From Psychrosphaera saromensis (GTDB lineage Bacteria > Pseudomonadota > Gammaproteobacteria > Enterobacterales > Alteromonadaceae): a stretch of 64,000 nt of DNA. The stretch is taken from the NCBI RefSeq assembly GCF_002954545.1, contig NZ_MSCH01000003.1, positions 186,001 to 250,000 of the forward strand, given 5' to 3'. The notes beneath the pieces are model-generated. The model saw only the letters and a list, made by a program, of their open reading frames with translations. It did not search any database and was not told the origin of the DNA. Positions 17,727 to 26,908 of this stretch are shown in pieces. Each line of letters starts with the position of its first letter. Positions within the stretch are counted from its first letter, which is position 1. The position numbers and the translations under genes were made by a program.

Positions 17727-18590
17727 ATGGATAAATATCAACAGAGTATCGTTAGGGTTTGTGATTACATTAATCAGAACCTTGATGATGACTTAACCTT
17801 AGATAGGTTAAGTGCGGTGTCGGGGTTTTCTAAATATCACTTTCATCGTGTTTTTTCAGCTTTCACTGGGCTTAACTTAATTAAGTATATTCAAATATCC
17901 AGACTAAAACGGGCTTCATATCGCTTGGTATTTAAAGCTGACATTAAAATTATCGACATTGCTTTTGAAGCTGGGTTTGAAAGTGCCGAGGCATTTTCAA
18001 GAGCCTTTAAGCGCGAGTTTGGACAAAGCCCTTCTGAGTTTAGAAAGTCTCCTCAATGGCTTAACTGGCATGATAAAACAGATACGTTGACCCTAGCGTT
18101 ACCTGAAAAAACGGATCATACAATGGATGTAAAGGTTGTTAATTTTCAACAACAGAAAGTAGCGGCGCTGGCGCATCGTGGAGATCCAAAACTGCACTAC
18201 CAAACATCTATGAAGTTTATTGCTTGGCGTAAAGCCAGCAAGTTGTCACCAATAAAAACCAGCAATACTTACGGCATTCCTTATTCTGATCCGAACGTGG
18301 TAAAAGCAGAAGATTTTCATTTTGATCTTTGTGGCGCGGTCAAGGCAGACATTCCAGAAAATGAATTTGGTGTGGTAAATCAAATCATTCCAGCAGGACG
18401 TTGTGCCGTTGTTCGTGATATTGGTAATCGTGATGACTTAAAAAAAGGTGTTTATTATTTATATCAACAATGGTTGCCAACAAGTGGTGAACAATGTCGA
18501 GATTTCCCTGTGTTTTTTCATTATGTTAATTTTGTTCACGACGTGCCTGAACATGAAGTGATCACTGATATATATTTACCAATTATATAG
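17727..18590 (+). CDS. AraC-family regulator with GyrI-like effector domain
   Basis: A 287-residue Rob/SoxS-type regulator. The DNA-binding domain comes first (residues 8-108): LDRLSAVSGFSKYHFHRVFSAFTG and IDIAFEAGFESAEAFSRAFKREFGQSPSEFR are the two helix-turn-helix units. The C-terminal half (about 130-287) resembles the GyrI-like/SHS2 small-molecule binding domain, starting MDVKVVNFQQQKVAALAHRG. It is followed after 69 bp by a MATE efflux gene on the same strand, so it may control that pump in response to a ligand. This is inference from position. Confidence 0.9.
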   Translation: MDKYQQSIVRVCDYINQNLDDDLTLDRLSAVSGFSKYHFHRVFSAFTGLNLIKYIQISRLKRASYRLVFKADIKIIDIAFEAGFESAEAFSRAFKREFGQSPSEFRKSPQWLNWHDKTDTLTLALPEKTDHTMDVKVVNFQQQKVAALAHRGDPKLHYQTSMKFIAWRKASKLSPIKTSNTYGIPYSDPNVVKAEDFHFDLCGAVKADIPENEFGVVNQIIPAGRCAVVRDIGNRDDLKKGVYYLYQQWLPTSGEQCRDFPVFFHYVNFVHDVPEHEVITDIYLPII

Positions 18591-18659
18591 TTTTTGCTTA
18601 CTGACTTTTATTCGCAAGCTTTTATTAATGAGCTTTATCCAATTAGGAATGTTTAAAAT

Positions 18660-20072
18660 ATGACGACTTCTTCTAACAATATGTTTCTTGTCGGTTCGTT
18701 ACCGTCTGTGTTTATGAAAACCGCCGCACCTATTATTTTAATGATGTTGGTCAATGGTTCATTTTCATTGGTAGACGCTTATTTTCTTGGCGAGTATGTT
18801 GGAGCACATGCACTTGCGGCCGTTACCTCTGTATTCCCTGCTTTTATGTTATTGGTGGCGTTATCAAGCTGGGTGTCTGCGGGCTTTTCAAGTGTGATGG
18901 CAAGGCTGTTGGGCGCCAATAAAAAAGATGAAGCGATCTCGGCTTACGGACAGGCGATGACCCTGTCTATGTTTGTTTGCATGGTGCTGATTTTACTGTT
19001 TTTAGTCGGCGGTGAACAATTGGTATTGTTTGTTAATAATGGCTCAGCAAGCCTATCTAGCATGAGTTACGATTATTTGTCTTTAATGATATTTTTCTCG
19101 CCACTGTTGTTTATTCTCACCATTAATAGCGACAGTTTACGTTGTGAAGGACAAATGGCTTTTATGGCAGTTGTGCCTTTGTTATCGGTATTCTTTAACA
19201 TTGTATTTAACTACATTTTTATTGCGATGCTTGGCTGGGGCGTAGTTGGTTCTGTTTATGGCACTTTGTTAGCGCAAACCTTATCCCTGTTAGCTGTGTA
19301 CTTATTTCGCCGTTACAGTAAAACCGCTTTAAAAGTGTCTATTGTGCGCTTTACTACAAACCGTAAATTATGGTCAGACTTTTTAGCGTTAGGCGCACCA
19401 ACGAGTTTATCTTATGTAGGTGTTGCGCTCTCTTCTGCTTTTATTTTATATAACTTACAAATTTGGAGTAATGAAAACTACAGCATGATTGTGGCGGCTT
19501 ATGGCATTATCACCCGAATTATGACGTTTATTTTTCTGCCTTTGTTGGGATTGAGCATGGCGTTTCAAACCATTTTAGGCAATAACATTGGCGCAAAAGA
19601 ATGGTTAAGATCGAACAGCGCGATTAAAATCGCCATCATCATCGCTTTTATTTATTGTGTATTTTGCCAGTTGTTTGTTTTGCTACTTAAAAACCAATTG
19701 GGCGGTGTGTTTGTTAACGATATAAATGTGACGACAGAAGTGGCGCGTATTTTACCTATTATGTCGTCGGCTTTATTTTTATTAGGTCCGTTAATGATGA
19801 TTGGTGTTGTATTCCAAGCCATGGGCGATGCAAAAAGAGCCGCTATTTTACGTTTGGCAAAAGTGTATTTATTCACCCTGCCGTTGATTTTTATACTGCC
19901 AATCTTGTTTGCCGAAACAGGTATTTGGTTAGCAGGCCCGAGCTCTGAATTATTAGCCTTATTTTTAACTATTGGCGTTTTATATCAACGCCGTAAAAAG
20001 TTAGGCAATCCGTTTGGCTTATTCTTTAAAACGGAAACTGCAAATGAGATTAACGCCAAAGAAAATAATTAA
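18660..20072 (+). CDS. MATE-family efflux transporter
   Basis: A 470-residue inner-membrane protein with about twelve hydrophobic segments arranged as two MatE repeats. The first half includes SFSLVDAYFLGEYVGAHALAAV, typical of the family's first helices. Proteins of this type export drugs or metabolites in exchange for sodium ions or protons. The ATG has an AGGA 10 bases upstream. Together with the upstream AraC/GyrI-type regulator it looks like a small inducible efflux unit. The substrate cannot be read from sequence. Confidence 0.92.
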   Translation: MTTSSNNMFLVGSLPSVFMKTAAPIILMMLVNGSFSLVDAYFLGEYVGAHALAAVTSVFPAFMLLVALSSWVSAGFSSVMARLLGANKKDEAISAYGQAMTLSMFVCMVLILLFLVGGEQLVLFVNNGSASLSSMSYDYLSLMIFFSPLLFILTINSDSLRCEGQMAFMAVVPLLSVFFNIVFNYIFIAMLGWGVVGSVYGTLLAQTLSLLAVYLFRRYSKTALKVSIVRFTTNRKLWSDFLALGAPTSLSYVGVALSSAFILYNLQIWSNENYSMIVAAYGIITRIMTFIFLPLLGLSMAFQTILGNNIGAKEWLRSNSAIKIAIIIAFIYCVFCQLFVLLLKNQLGGVFVNDINVTTEVARILPIMSSALFLLGPLMMIGVVFQAMGDAKRAAILRLAKVYLFTLPLIFILPILFAETGIWLAGPSSELLALFLTIGVLYQRRKKLGNPFGLFFKTETANEINAKENN

Positions 20073-20199
20073 GTTTTTGTTCGAATTAGTTTTAGCTAAC
20101 AATTAAAGTTCTCAACATTAAAAAGTAACTATTGATGAGTTCATTACTGTTGCGTATTATCAGCCTAGCAAAAAATATTTATATAAAAAAAGGAATAAA

Positions 20200-20664
20200 A
20201 TGAAAAAGATAATCCTTATTATCATGGCAGTAATTCTAACGGGCTGTGCTTCACTCCCACAACACAAAGGGGTTATCCCACTTGATGTTAGCCCTACTTA
20301 TAATCAATCAGCTAAGCAAGGTGATGAAAACTTAGCCGAGATTATATGTGCTGAAGGCGAAAGACAGTATTACTTTTTAGGCACAAGTAAACCTTCACTT
20401 TCGTTAATGTTCACAGATGAAGGCTTTAAATTCTTCAATGACTATAAAAGTTCGTGGAAATTAGCACCAGGTAAAAGAAATTTTACACTTCATTGGAGCT
20501 TTGATGATAGATATGCTGACTTTAAAGTTAGCCAGTTTGAATTTAAAGCTAACGAGAAATACCTTGCAAAATATTCGGTTCAAAATCGACAAATTAAAGT
20601 TTGGATAGAAACTGAAGATGGCACTGTAGTTTTTGGTAAAAGACCAAATGAAGGTGAGTTTTAA
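20200..20664 (+). CDS. Hypothetical lipoprotein
   Basis: A 154-residue protein with a lipoprotein signal peptide and lipobox LTGC (Cys16). The mature part is small and probably beta-rich; I recognise no family. AAGGA precedes the ATG, and a strong terminator follows 27 bp after the stop, so it is a single-gene unit. Confidence 0.8.
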   Translation: MKKIILIIMAVILTGCASLPQHKGVIPLDVSPTYNQSAKQGDENLAEIICAEGERQYYFLGTSKPSLSLMFTDEGFKFFNDYKSSWKLAPGKRNFTLHWSFDDRYADFKVSQFEFKANEKYLAKYSVQNRQIKVWIETEDGTVVFGKRPNEGEF

Positions 20665-20690
20665 ATTTAATAAAACTCGTATTCTATTAC

Positions 20691-20721
20691 AAAAAAGCGA
20701 ACTTTCTAAGTTCGCTTTTTT
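20691..20721 (+). terminator. Rho-independent terminator
   Basis: Perfect inverted repeat AAAAAAGCGAACTT / AAGTTCGCTTTTTT around a TCTA-type loop. It terminates the lipoprotein gene and, being symmetric with A and T runs, may also serve the converging gene at 20765. Confidence 0.92.
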
Positions 20722-20764
20722 GTTTCAGCAACTCCCCTCTATAACTTTCATGCTCCACCAAGAA

Positions 20765-22138
20765 CTAAGAATCAGTATCTGAGCTGATTGCCTCTACGTT
20801 TATAATAGTCGAGCGGTTTAGCGTGATTTTATAGCGCTGAGTATGCTGTTGATGTTGCTTATTTGTATGTACTAACACGACATTAATCTGGTAACGTCGT
20901 TCAACCGCTTGTTTGGTTATTTTACTACCTTCAAGTGAATATAAACGCCCTTCGCCTTTTTTTAAGAAGCGAATAAAAGGTGTTAAATTAAATGTAATAC
21001 GTTGTTGAATTTCGTCGTAACCGGGTAAAAAGCTTTTGGCCGATACACGAGTATCACTACGAAAATGTAATAATTGCGCGGCTTGTTTATTTTGTTGTCG
21101 GCGTGTTTGAAACAGCTCGTCTACGTGTTTGGGCAAATCTTTATTACGAATATATTCCAGCCAAATTGCTTGCCCCGCTATTCTGCTTTTATTAACACTG
21201 TGACTATAAATGATCTTCCATTTGGGTAGGCCTTTTTGAATACGCCGCCAAATCATACGGGTAAGATCTTCTTTAAATATTTCACGTAATCCATAAATAA
21301 TCCCTAACATACCCACCAAGGCAACGGTTACTTCGGTAAAGTTAGTTCGGGCATTTAGTACCAACAACATAACAAAAGCCATAATTACAGCGGTTACAGT
21401 GCCACGGACTATACGATTTAAGTTTCTATTGAGGTTTTTAACTTCTTTTTTAAACACCACACCATATTCAATTAATCTTTGCAGTAAGCGCATTTTATTG
21501 GTGATGCGATTAGGATCGCCGAGTGTGACTTGTGTATTGTATTGGTTATCGTTTCTGTATTCGCTTTCACTGCGGCATAAGGTCAACAAGAAGTTTCTCT
21601 CGCTGGTAAAGTCACTACTTTTGGGTGCTCTGGATAACAGTTTTAAAAATGACTGCTCAACTTGCCAACTAAGATAGTTGTCGGCATTTTCAAAATAAGC
21701 TCTAAGTTTTTTATCTGGTGGTGCGTAGCGTCTTAGTTTTTTCAGTAAACCCGAAATTTGCTCTGCCAGTATGATGGCTTGCGGATAGAATTCTTCGCTC
21801 TCAGTTAGCTTGAGCGTTTGTTTTATGTCGGTGTCTAAAGCAAGACGAATTTGATAGGAAAACAAATTAAGGTTTAAACGATAATCGGTTTGTTCACCTT
21901 TTTGTTGACTAATAAAACGACTGCGCACTAAAGGTAGATGCAATTGATCTGAATAGTAGGCGCTGTTGTTCTGAATACTATTATGGAAGTAATTTTCTTC
22001 AGTTAAGGTTTTAGGGCTAATCCCCATTTCATCGGGTAAAGAGAAATATAGGTCGACCCGCTGCTTATCACTCGGCAATAATTGGTAACTGACTTTTATG
22101 GAAAGGTTTTCATCTTGGCTAAGTTTGATTTTATTCAA
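20765..22138 (-). CDS. Hypothetical protein with two central membrane segments
   Basis: A 457-residue protein that I do not recognise. The N-terminal 240 residues are soluble and charged. Two adjacent hydrophobic segments follow (GTVTAVIMAFVMLLVLNA and VTVALVGMLGIIYGL), then a basic C-terminal half of about 170 residues. Both ends should therefore face the same side, probably the cytoplasm. The start is TTG, preceded by AAAGAGAA; the next ATG would remove 37 residues. It is convergent with the lipoprotein gene and has no obvious operon partner. Confidence 0.7.
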   Translation of the reverse strand: MNKIKLSQDENLSIKVSYQLLPSDKQRVDLYFSLPDEMGISPKTLTEENYFHNSIQNNSAYYSDQLHLPLVRSRFISQQKGEQTDYRLNLNLFSYQIRLALDTDIKQTLKLTESEEFYPQAIILAEQISGLLKKLRRYAPPDKKLRAYFENADNYLSWQVEQSFLKLLSRAPKSSDFTSERNFLLTLCRSESEYRNDNQYNTQVTLGDPNRITNKMRLLQRLIEYGVVFKKEVKNLNRNLNRIVRGTVTAVIMAFVMLLVLNARTNFTEVTVALVGMLGIIYGLREIFKEDLTRMIWRRIQKGLPKWKIIYSHSVNKSRIAGQAIWLEYIRNKDLPKHVDELFQTRRQQNKQAAQLLHFRSDTRVSAKSFLPGYDEIQQRITFNLTPFIRFLKKGEGRLYSLEGSKITKQAVERRYQINVVLVHTNKQHQQHTQRYKITLNRSTIINVEAISSDTDS

Positions 22139-22316
22139 TTTTCTCTTTATCTCCCCGTCGTTATATCGTCAAGCCTGAGTCAAATGAGTATGCCTTATTT
22201 TTACCTCATTACCCACATTAATCAATCACAGTTTTTTAATATAAATAAGGAATAAACGAGCTGAAGCTCTAAGTTGGGAAAACTGTGAATTATCGCGCTT
22301 ATAGCCCTATGACGAT

Positions 22317-22347
22317 TATAAAACTCATGGGATACATGAGTTTTATA
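22317..22347 (-). terminator. Terminator-like hairpin after the deacetylase gene
   Basis: Perfect 13-bp inverted repeat TATAAAACTCATG / CATGAGTTTTATA around a 5-base loop, 14 bp beyond the stop of the minus-strand gene. On the minus strand the distal arm holds a short T run. The stem is AT-rich. Confidence 0.65.
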
Positions 22348-22360
22348 AAGTCATTGTAGA

Positions 22361-23452
22361 CTATTGTGGTAGTAGTCTACAGTCAGTCCAAGTTAATTCA
22401 GCTTTAGAAGAAAGCGTCTGTAACTGTGGTAGGTTATTTAATGCTTTGGCATAGATATCGTGGTAAAGAATGATCCCCTTACGCCAAAATAACATAAGCG
22501 TAATAACTCTATCTTGAACGTCTTGGTCTGTTAGTTTTCTATTCCAGTCTTGGCTATCAATATTCCATAACATGACTTTTTCATTATGCTCTTTCAGTGA
22601 TTCAATAAGGTTCACATGACGTTGTCCATAAGGAGGCCGAAACCAATAAGGCGCATTTTGATATTCAGCTAATGCAGACCGAGTCATTTTTAATGATGAC
22701 TCCCACTCGTCCCACTTTTGATGACTTTTGTGCTGATAACCATGTGAGCCTAAGCATTGTTCGTCATACATATTTTTAGGGGGCTTTGACGATACGAGCC
22801 TTTCACCGAGTACAAAAAAAGTGGCGTGTATATTTAGTTCACGTAAAGCGTCGGTTAATGACTGAGTATGGTTTGTTCTAATATTATTTTTTACTGTGTT
22901 AGCCGATGGGCCATCATCGTATGTTAATAAAAAACTACCATCTTTAAACTCAGAACCCGTTATCTCGCGCGCCGAATCTAAGCTATCAATTTCGCTGGTG
23001 ATCCTAGGAAATAAAGTCGCTAAGCGGGCTTGTTCATATAAATAACGTAAGTAGAAACGCTCACTCGCTAAAGCCCAAGCTGCAAGTTCGGCTGGCAATT
23101 GAACCCGACTTTTTTCAACTAAATCATCCCAGTTATCTAACGTGCAATTATCACAAGCATTCTGGTAATTCTGTTGTAGTTTTTGTCGTATTTCTAAATG
23201 CCATTTTTCTACACTTTGCAGATTTATATTACTGATGCCAGTGAAGGCGGTGATCTTGGCTTCAGTATTAAGTTTAGTTTTTTCGAAAACACGTACAAAT
23301 GAAAGGATTTCATTGGCCGATGCGTAGTTAAAATCTTTATTGTTTTCTATTGGATAAGGCCATAAGTTACGATCAAGTGTTGCAACTTTTTCTGGTCCAG
23401 CAGCCATAGATAAAGAAGGCAATAATAAAAGAATGAGAAGTAGAATACGCAT
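22361..23452 (-). CDS. Exported polysaccharide deacetylase (NodB domain)
   Basis: A 363-residue protein with a cleavable signal peptide (about 1-18, ending SMAAG). A helical region of about 150 residues comes before the NodB domain. The catalytic motifs are TYDDGP (177-182, catalytic base and metal aspartate), SHGYQHKSH (236-244, metal histidines), RPPYG (272-276) and LYHD near the end. Such enzymes remove N- or O-acetyl groups from glycans such as peptidoglycan or poly-GlcNAc. The long N-terminal extension is not part of the usual catalytic core. It lies downstream of the YfaP/TPR gene on the same strand, 163 bp apart. Confidence 0.88.
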   Translation of the reverse strand: MRILLLILLLLPSLSMAAGPEKVATLDRNLWPYPIENNKDFNYASANEILSFVRVFEKTKLNTEAKITAFTGISNINLQSVEKWHLEIRQKLQQNYQNACDNCTLDNWDDLVEKSRVQLPAELAAWALASERFYLRYLYEQARLATLFPRITSEIDSLDSAREITGSEFKDGSFLLTYDDGPSANTVKNNIRTNHTQSLTDALRELNIHATFFVLGERLVSSKPPKNMYDEQCLGSHGYQHKSHQKWDEWESSLKMTRSALAEYQNAPYWFRPPYGQRHVNLIESLKEHNEKVMLWNIDSQDWNRKLTDQDVQDRVITLMLFWRKGIILYHDIYAKALNNLPQLQTLSSKAELTWTDCRLLPQ

Positions 23453-23615
23453 GAATAGCCTTTTAAATAAGAATGAAACTACATTTGTTTAACTATTTTT
23501 TAACTGTACTAATTTGATTAGCTCTAAATTATTCGTTGGTATTTTCTATAGATAATGAAGTGCCTCTATGTATTCAACATCAAAGGGCACTTCATGCTTC
23601 TATATTTAACTTTGG

Positions 23616-24791
23616 TTACAGTTTTTCTAGCATACGAGCGATGCCTTTATCGTATGCTTTATGACTACGTAAGGCTTTAGCATTACGGAAGTTATTAAGC
23701 GCTTCTTGCCACAAACCTTTTGACTCATAGATTCGAGCTATATTGTAATAACTACTCGCCTTAACTCTATCTTTTCTATCGCCTTCAGCTAACTCAATTG
23801 CTTTGCGATTTGCCCAAAGGCCTTCTGCCGTTCTGTTTAATTTTTGGTAAGTAAGACCCAAGTTGCTATACGCTTGACCGTAGCTAGGATAAAGGTCAAT
23901 TGCGCTTTGGAATACATACATAGCATCTTCCAATTTACCTTGATGATATATTTTTTCACCACGGGTATTAATACGCTTAGCTTCTTTTTTGATCGCATTT
24001 GTGATCAATGAATGATTATCAAATGAAGATGCTTGAATTAACTCATTTAGATGACTTGCGACTCCGTCTCTGTTCAAACTCAAGTACTGGTTGATGTCAT
24101 GAAATGCACCATTTTCATCGATACCAAACACAACCCAACTTGTTCCTTCGGCTGAAGGTTTAACGTTGTATGTACGGATCAGCGTTTGCCCTACATATAC
24201 CTGTACACGTGCATCACTGAAACTCATTTCTTTTGAATTTTTAGTATTATTTACGCCATTAGTGTAATCGTGAACAGCATAAACATAACGTTTACCTTCA
24301 TGCTTTTTCTCAATAGTAATTGTTTCTGGTCCATAACTTGTTGTGTCATCTACATCTAGATTGGCATCAAGTTGTTGCTGCTGGCTGAAAAAAACATGGT
24401 TATTAGGGAAGTTAAGATGTGCATCTAAATCAGAAGGATTAGCTCCCCAAGTTAGAACCACTCGTAAACCATCTAAATTATCCATTACAGGTGATAATGC
24501 ATAAATGAAGTTATCGCATGGACATTTGGTTACAAGTGTAGAAAAGCCAGCCTTACGGATGATCATTATCGTGTCAGAGTCATCAGCTAAATTTGCAGGC
24601 AAGGTTACTTGTCCATTGCTATTTGTGACGGCTTGTTGAGAACTTTCACCATTACGTTGCCAAACTACATTGGCTTGGTTAATTGTTTTATCTTTTTTAA
24701 CTGCACTTAATACGGTTAAGTTTCCAGCCTCTGCAGCTGATGGCATTAACATGGTTGATAGCATTAATGCTAAGGGTAATAAATGACGCAT
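23616..24791 (-). CDS. Exported YfaP-like (DUF2135) protein with C-terminal TPR repeats
   Basis: The N-terminus is a signal peptide ending SAAEAG. A carboxypeptidase-regulatory-like beta domain (about 20-105) is followed by a DUF2135/YfaP-type domain with LTWGANPSDLDAHL and VYAVHDYTNG. TPR helices fill the C-terminal third (about 280-390; AMYVFQSAIDLYPSYGQAYSNLGLT). I start at 24791 rather than 24806 because AAGGA lies 7 bases before that ATG, inside the longer reading. Proteins of this type are periplasmic or surface proteins of unclear role. The deacetylase gene downstream may work with it. Confidence 0.8.
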   Translation of the reverse strand: MRHLLPLALMLSTMLMPSAAEAGNLTVLSAVKKDKTINQANVVWQRNGESSQQAVTNSNGQVTLPANLADDSDTIMIIRKAGFSTLVTKCPCDNFIYALSPVMDNLDGLRVVLTWGANPSDLDAHLNFPNNHVFFSQQQQLDANLDVDDTTSYGPETITIEKKHEGKRYVYAVHDYTNGVNNTKNSKEMSFSDARVQVYVGQTLIRTYNVKPSAEGTSWVVFGIDENGAFHDINQYLSLNRDGVASHLNELIQASSFDNHSLITNAIKKEAKRINTRGEKIYHQGKLEDAMYVFQSAIDLYPSYGQAYSNLGLTYQKLNRTAEGLWANRKAIELAEGDRKDRVKASSYYNIARIYESKGLWQEALNNFRNAKALRSHKAYDKGIARMLEKL

Positions 24792-25150
24792 AATAAGTTC
24801 CTTCATAAATGCTTTGGAGCATTAATTTAAAATGTAAATCCTAAAAATATAGACTCGCTATATCCATTGAATTAACAGCTCGTTTTGCCAAGGATACACA
24901 ATCTACGACTAATTGGGAAACAGTGTTAATTGGAATAAATTCATAAAAATAATATACATAGGCGTGAATTTTAAATTTATTAAAACCGACAGATAATAAA
25001 AAACCGCCGATAAAGGCGGTTTTGATTTTGCTTCTTTTTTATTTCTGTTTTTACAAATAGTGGAGCTGACTCCAGTTGGGAACTATTGTTACAAACACTC
25101 TTTTATAAAAACGGTTTTAACTCTGTAGCTGAACCTGTTTATCTAGTCTA
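24792..25150. other. Intergenic region downstream of aceA
   Basis: This gap of about 350 bp contains the promoter region of the YfaP/TPR gene and the aceA terminator at 24998-25023. I see no other gene or repeat. Confidence 0.5.
24998..25023 (-). terminator. Rho-independent terminator of aceA
   Basis: Stem AAACCGCC / GGCGGTTT with a 6-base loop, followed on the minus strand by a run of T. It is about 130 bp beyond the aceA stop. Confidence 0.88.
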
Positions 25151-26746
25151 TTAACCAAATTGGTTCATTGTATTGTCTTTACCACCGGCTTTTAACGCAG
25201 CATCACCAGCAAAGTATTCTTTATGGTCGTCGCCCATATCAGAACCCGCCATGTTTTGATGTCTAACGCAGGCAATGCCTTGACGAATTTCTTCACGTTG
25301 AACATTTTTAACGTAACCCAACATACCTTGGTCACCAAAGTATTCTTTGGCTAAGTTATCGGTAGATAACGCTGCTGTATGATACGTTGGCAATGTAATT
25401 AAGTGATGGAATATGCCAGCTTCACGTGCACTGTCTGCTTGGAAAGTACGGATTTTTTCATCTGCTTCAATTGCCAACTCAGTACCATCATAATCAACAT
25501 TCATAAGTTCAGCACGGTTATAACTTGATACGTCTTTACCTGCTTCAACATACAAATCAAATATTTGCTGACGGAAGTTTAGCGTCCAGTTAAATGATGG
25601 GCTGTTGTTGTAAACTAGCTTAGCATTTGGCACTACTTCACGAATACGATTAACCATGCCGCCGATTTGGCCTACATGTGGTTTTTCAGTTTCAATCCAT
25701 AATAAGTCAGCACCATTTTGTAATGACGTTATGCAATCTAGTACACATCTGTCTTCACCTGTACCGGCACGGAATTGGAACAGATTAGATGGTAAACGTT
25801 TCGGACGTAATAATTTACCATCTCGATTGAGAATAACATCGCCGTTTTGCAATTTACCTGGTGCAACTTCTTCACAATCTAAGAAACTGTTGTATTGGTC
25901 GCCTAAGTCACCTGGTTCATTAGTAACGGCTATTTGTTTAGTTAAGCCTGCACCTAATGAGTCAGTACGCGCAACAATAACACCGTCATCTATACCCAAT
26001 TCTAAAAACGCGTAACGTACTGCGCGTATTTTAGCTAAGAAGTCTTCATGCGGAACGGTAACTTTACCGTCTTGGTGACCACATTGTTTTTCATCAGATA
26101 CTTGGTTTTCAATTTGAATACAACAGGCACCCGCTTCAATCATTTGTTTTGCCATTAAGTAAGTGGCTTCTGCATTACCAAACCCAGCATCAATATCTGC
26201 AATAATTGGCACAACATGCGTTTGATGATTGTCGATTTCGTTCTGTACTTTTTTCTCAGTTGCTTTATCGCCTGCTTCTTTTGCATCATCAAGTTGACGG
26301 AATAAACCACCTAACTCACGAGCATCGGCTTGACGTAAAAAGGTATATAGCTCGGCGACTAAACTAGCTACTGAGGTTTTCTCATGCATTGATTGGTCTG
26401 GTAAAGGGCCAAACTCAGAACGTAGTGCCGCAACCATCCAACCAGAAAGGTATAAGTAACGACGGTCAGTGCTATTGAAATGTTTTTTAATAGAGATCAT
26501 TTTTTGCTGACCAATAAAACCATGCCAGCAACCTAACGATTGTGTGTACTGACTGCTGTCAGCATCGTATCTGTCCATATCTGTACGCATAATAGCGGCA
26601 GTATATTTAGCAATATCTAAACCCGTTTTGAATTTATTTTGCGTACGCATTCTTGCTGCATACTCAGGGCTAATTGCATCCCAACTTGCACCACGAGAGG
26701 CGCGAATAGCTTCTAATAGCTGAATCTCATTTGTATATGCTGACAT
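25151..26746 (-). CDS. aceA: Isocitrate lyase (long form)
   Basis: Splits isocitrate into glyoxylate and succinate, the first step of the glyoxylate bypass, needed for growth on acetate or fatty acids. At 531 residues it belongs to the longer class seen in Pseudomonas-type bacteria, not the E. coli form of about 434. The catalytic cysteine motif reads KQCGH within QVSDEKQCGHQDGK, and the metal-site region VPIIADIDAGFGN is intact. AGAGGG precedes the ATG. A LysR gene diverges from it, and malate synthase lies beyond that, so the full bypass is encoded here. Confidence 0.97.
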   Translation of the reverse strand: MSAYTNEIQLLEAIRASRGASWDAISPEYAARMRTQNKFKTGLDIAKYTAAIMRTDMDRYDADSSQYTQSLGCWHGFIGQQKMISIKKHFNSTDRRYLYLSGWMVAALRSEFGPLPDQSMHEKTSVASLVAELYTFLRQADARELGGLFRQLDDAKEAGDKATEKKVQNEIDNHQTHVVPIIADIDAGFGNAEATYLMAKQMIEAGACCIQIENQVSDEKQCGHQDGKVTVPHEDFLAKIRAVRYAFLELGIDDGVIVARTDSLGAGLTKQIAVTNEPGDLGDQYNSFLDCEEVAPGKLQNGDVILNRDGKLLRPKRLPSNLFQFRAGTGEDRCVLDCITSLQNGADLLWIETEKPHVGQIGGMVNRIREVVPNAKLVYNNSPSFNWTLNFRQQIFDLYVEAGKDVSSYNRAELMNVDYDGTELAIEADEKIRTFQADSAREAGIFHHLITLPTYHTAALSTDNLAKEYFGDQGMLGYVKNVQREEIRQGIACVRHQNMAGSDMGDDHKEYFAGDAALKAGGKDNTMNQFG

Positions 26747-26792
26747 AGTTGTACCCTCTTAATATCATTTATAATAATTATAGTTATTTTAA

Positions 26793-26835
26793 ATTTACTC
26801 ATTTAACGACTCACTTTTTGTGAGCTGGAGTAAAT
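26793..26835. promoter_or_regulatory. Nested dyads between aceA and the lysR-type gene
   Basis: An outer 8-bp inverted repeat, ATTTACTC / GAGTAAAT, encloses an inner CTCAC-TTTTT-GTGAG dyad. It sits in the 162-bp gap between the divergent genes, where an autoregulating LysR protein would normally bind. The operator role is inferred. Confidence 0.45.
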
Positions 26836-26908
26836 CTGTTGATGACAACTCTAATCCAAACGACTAACATTCAACAAATAGATAAATCGCATACATAGGA
26901 TTCACAGA

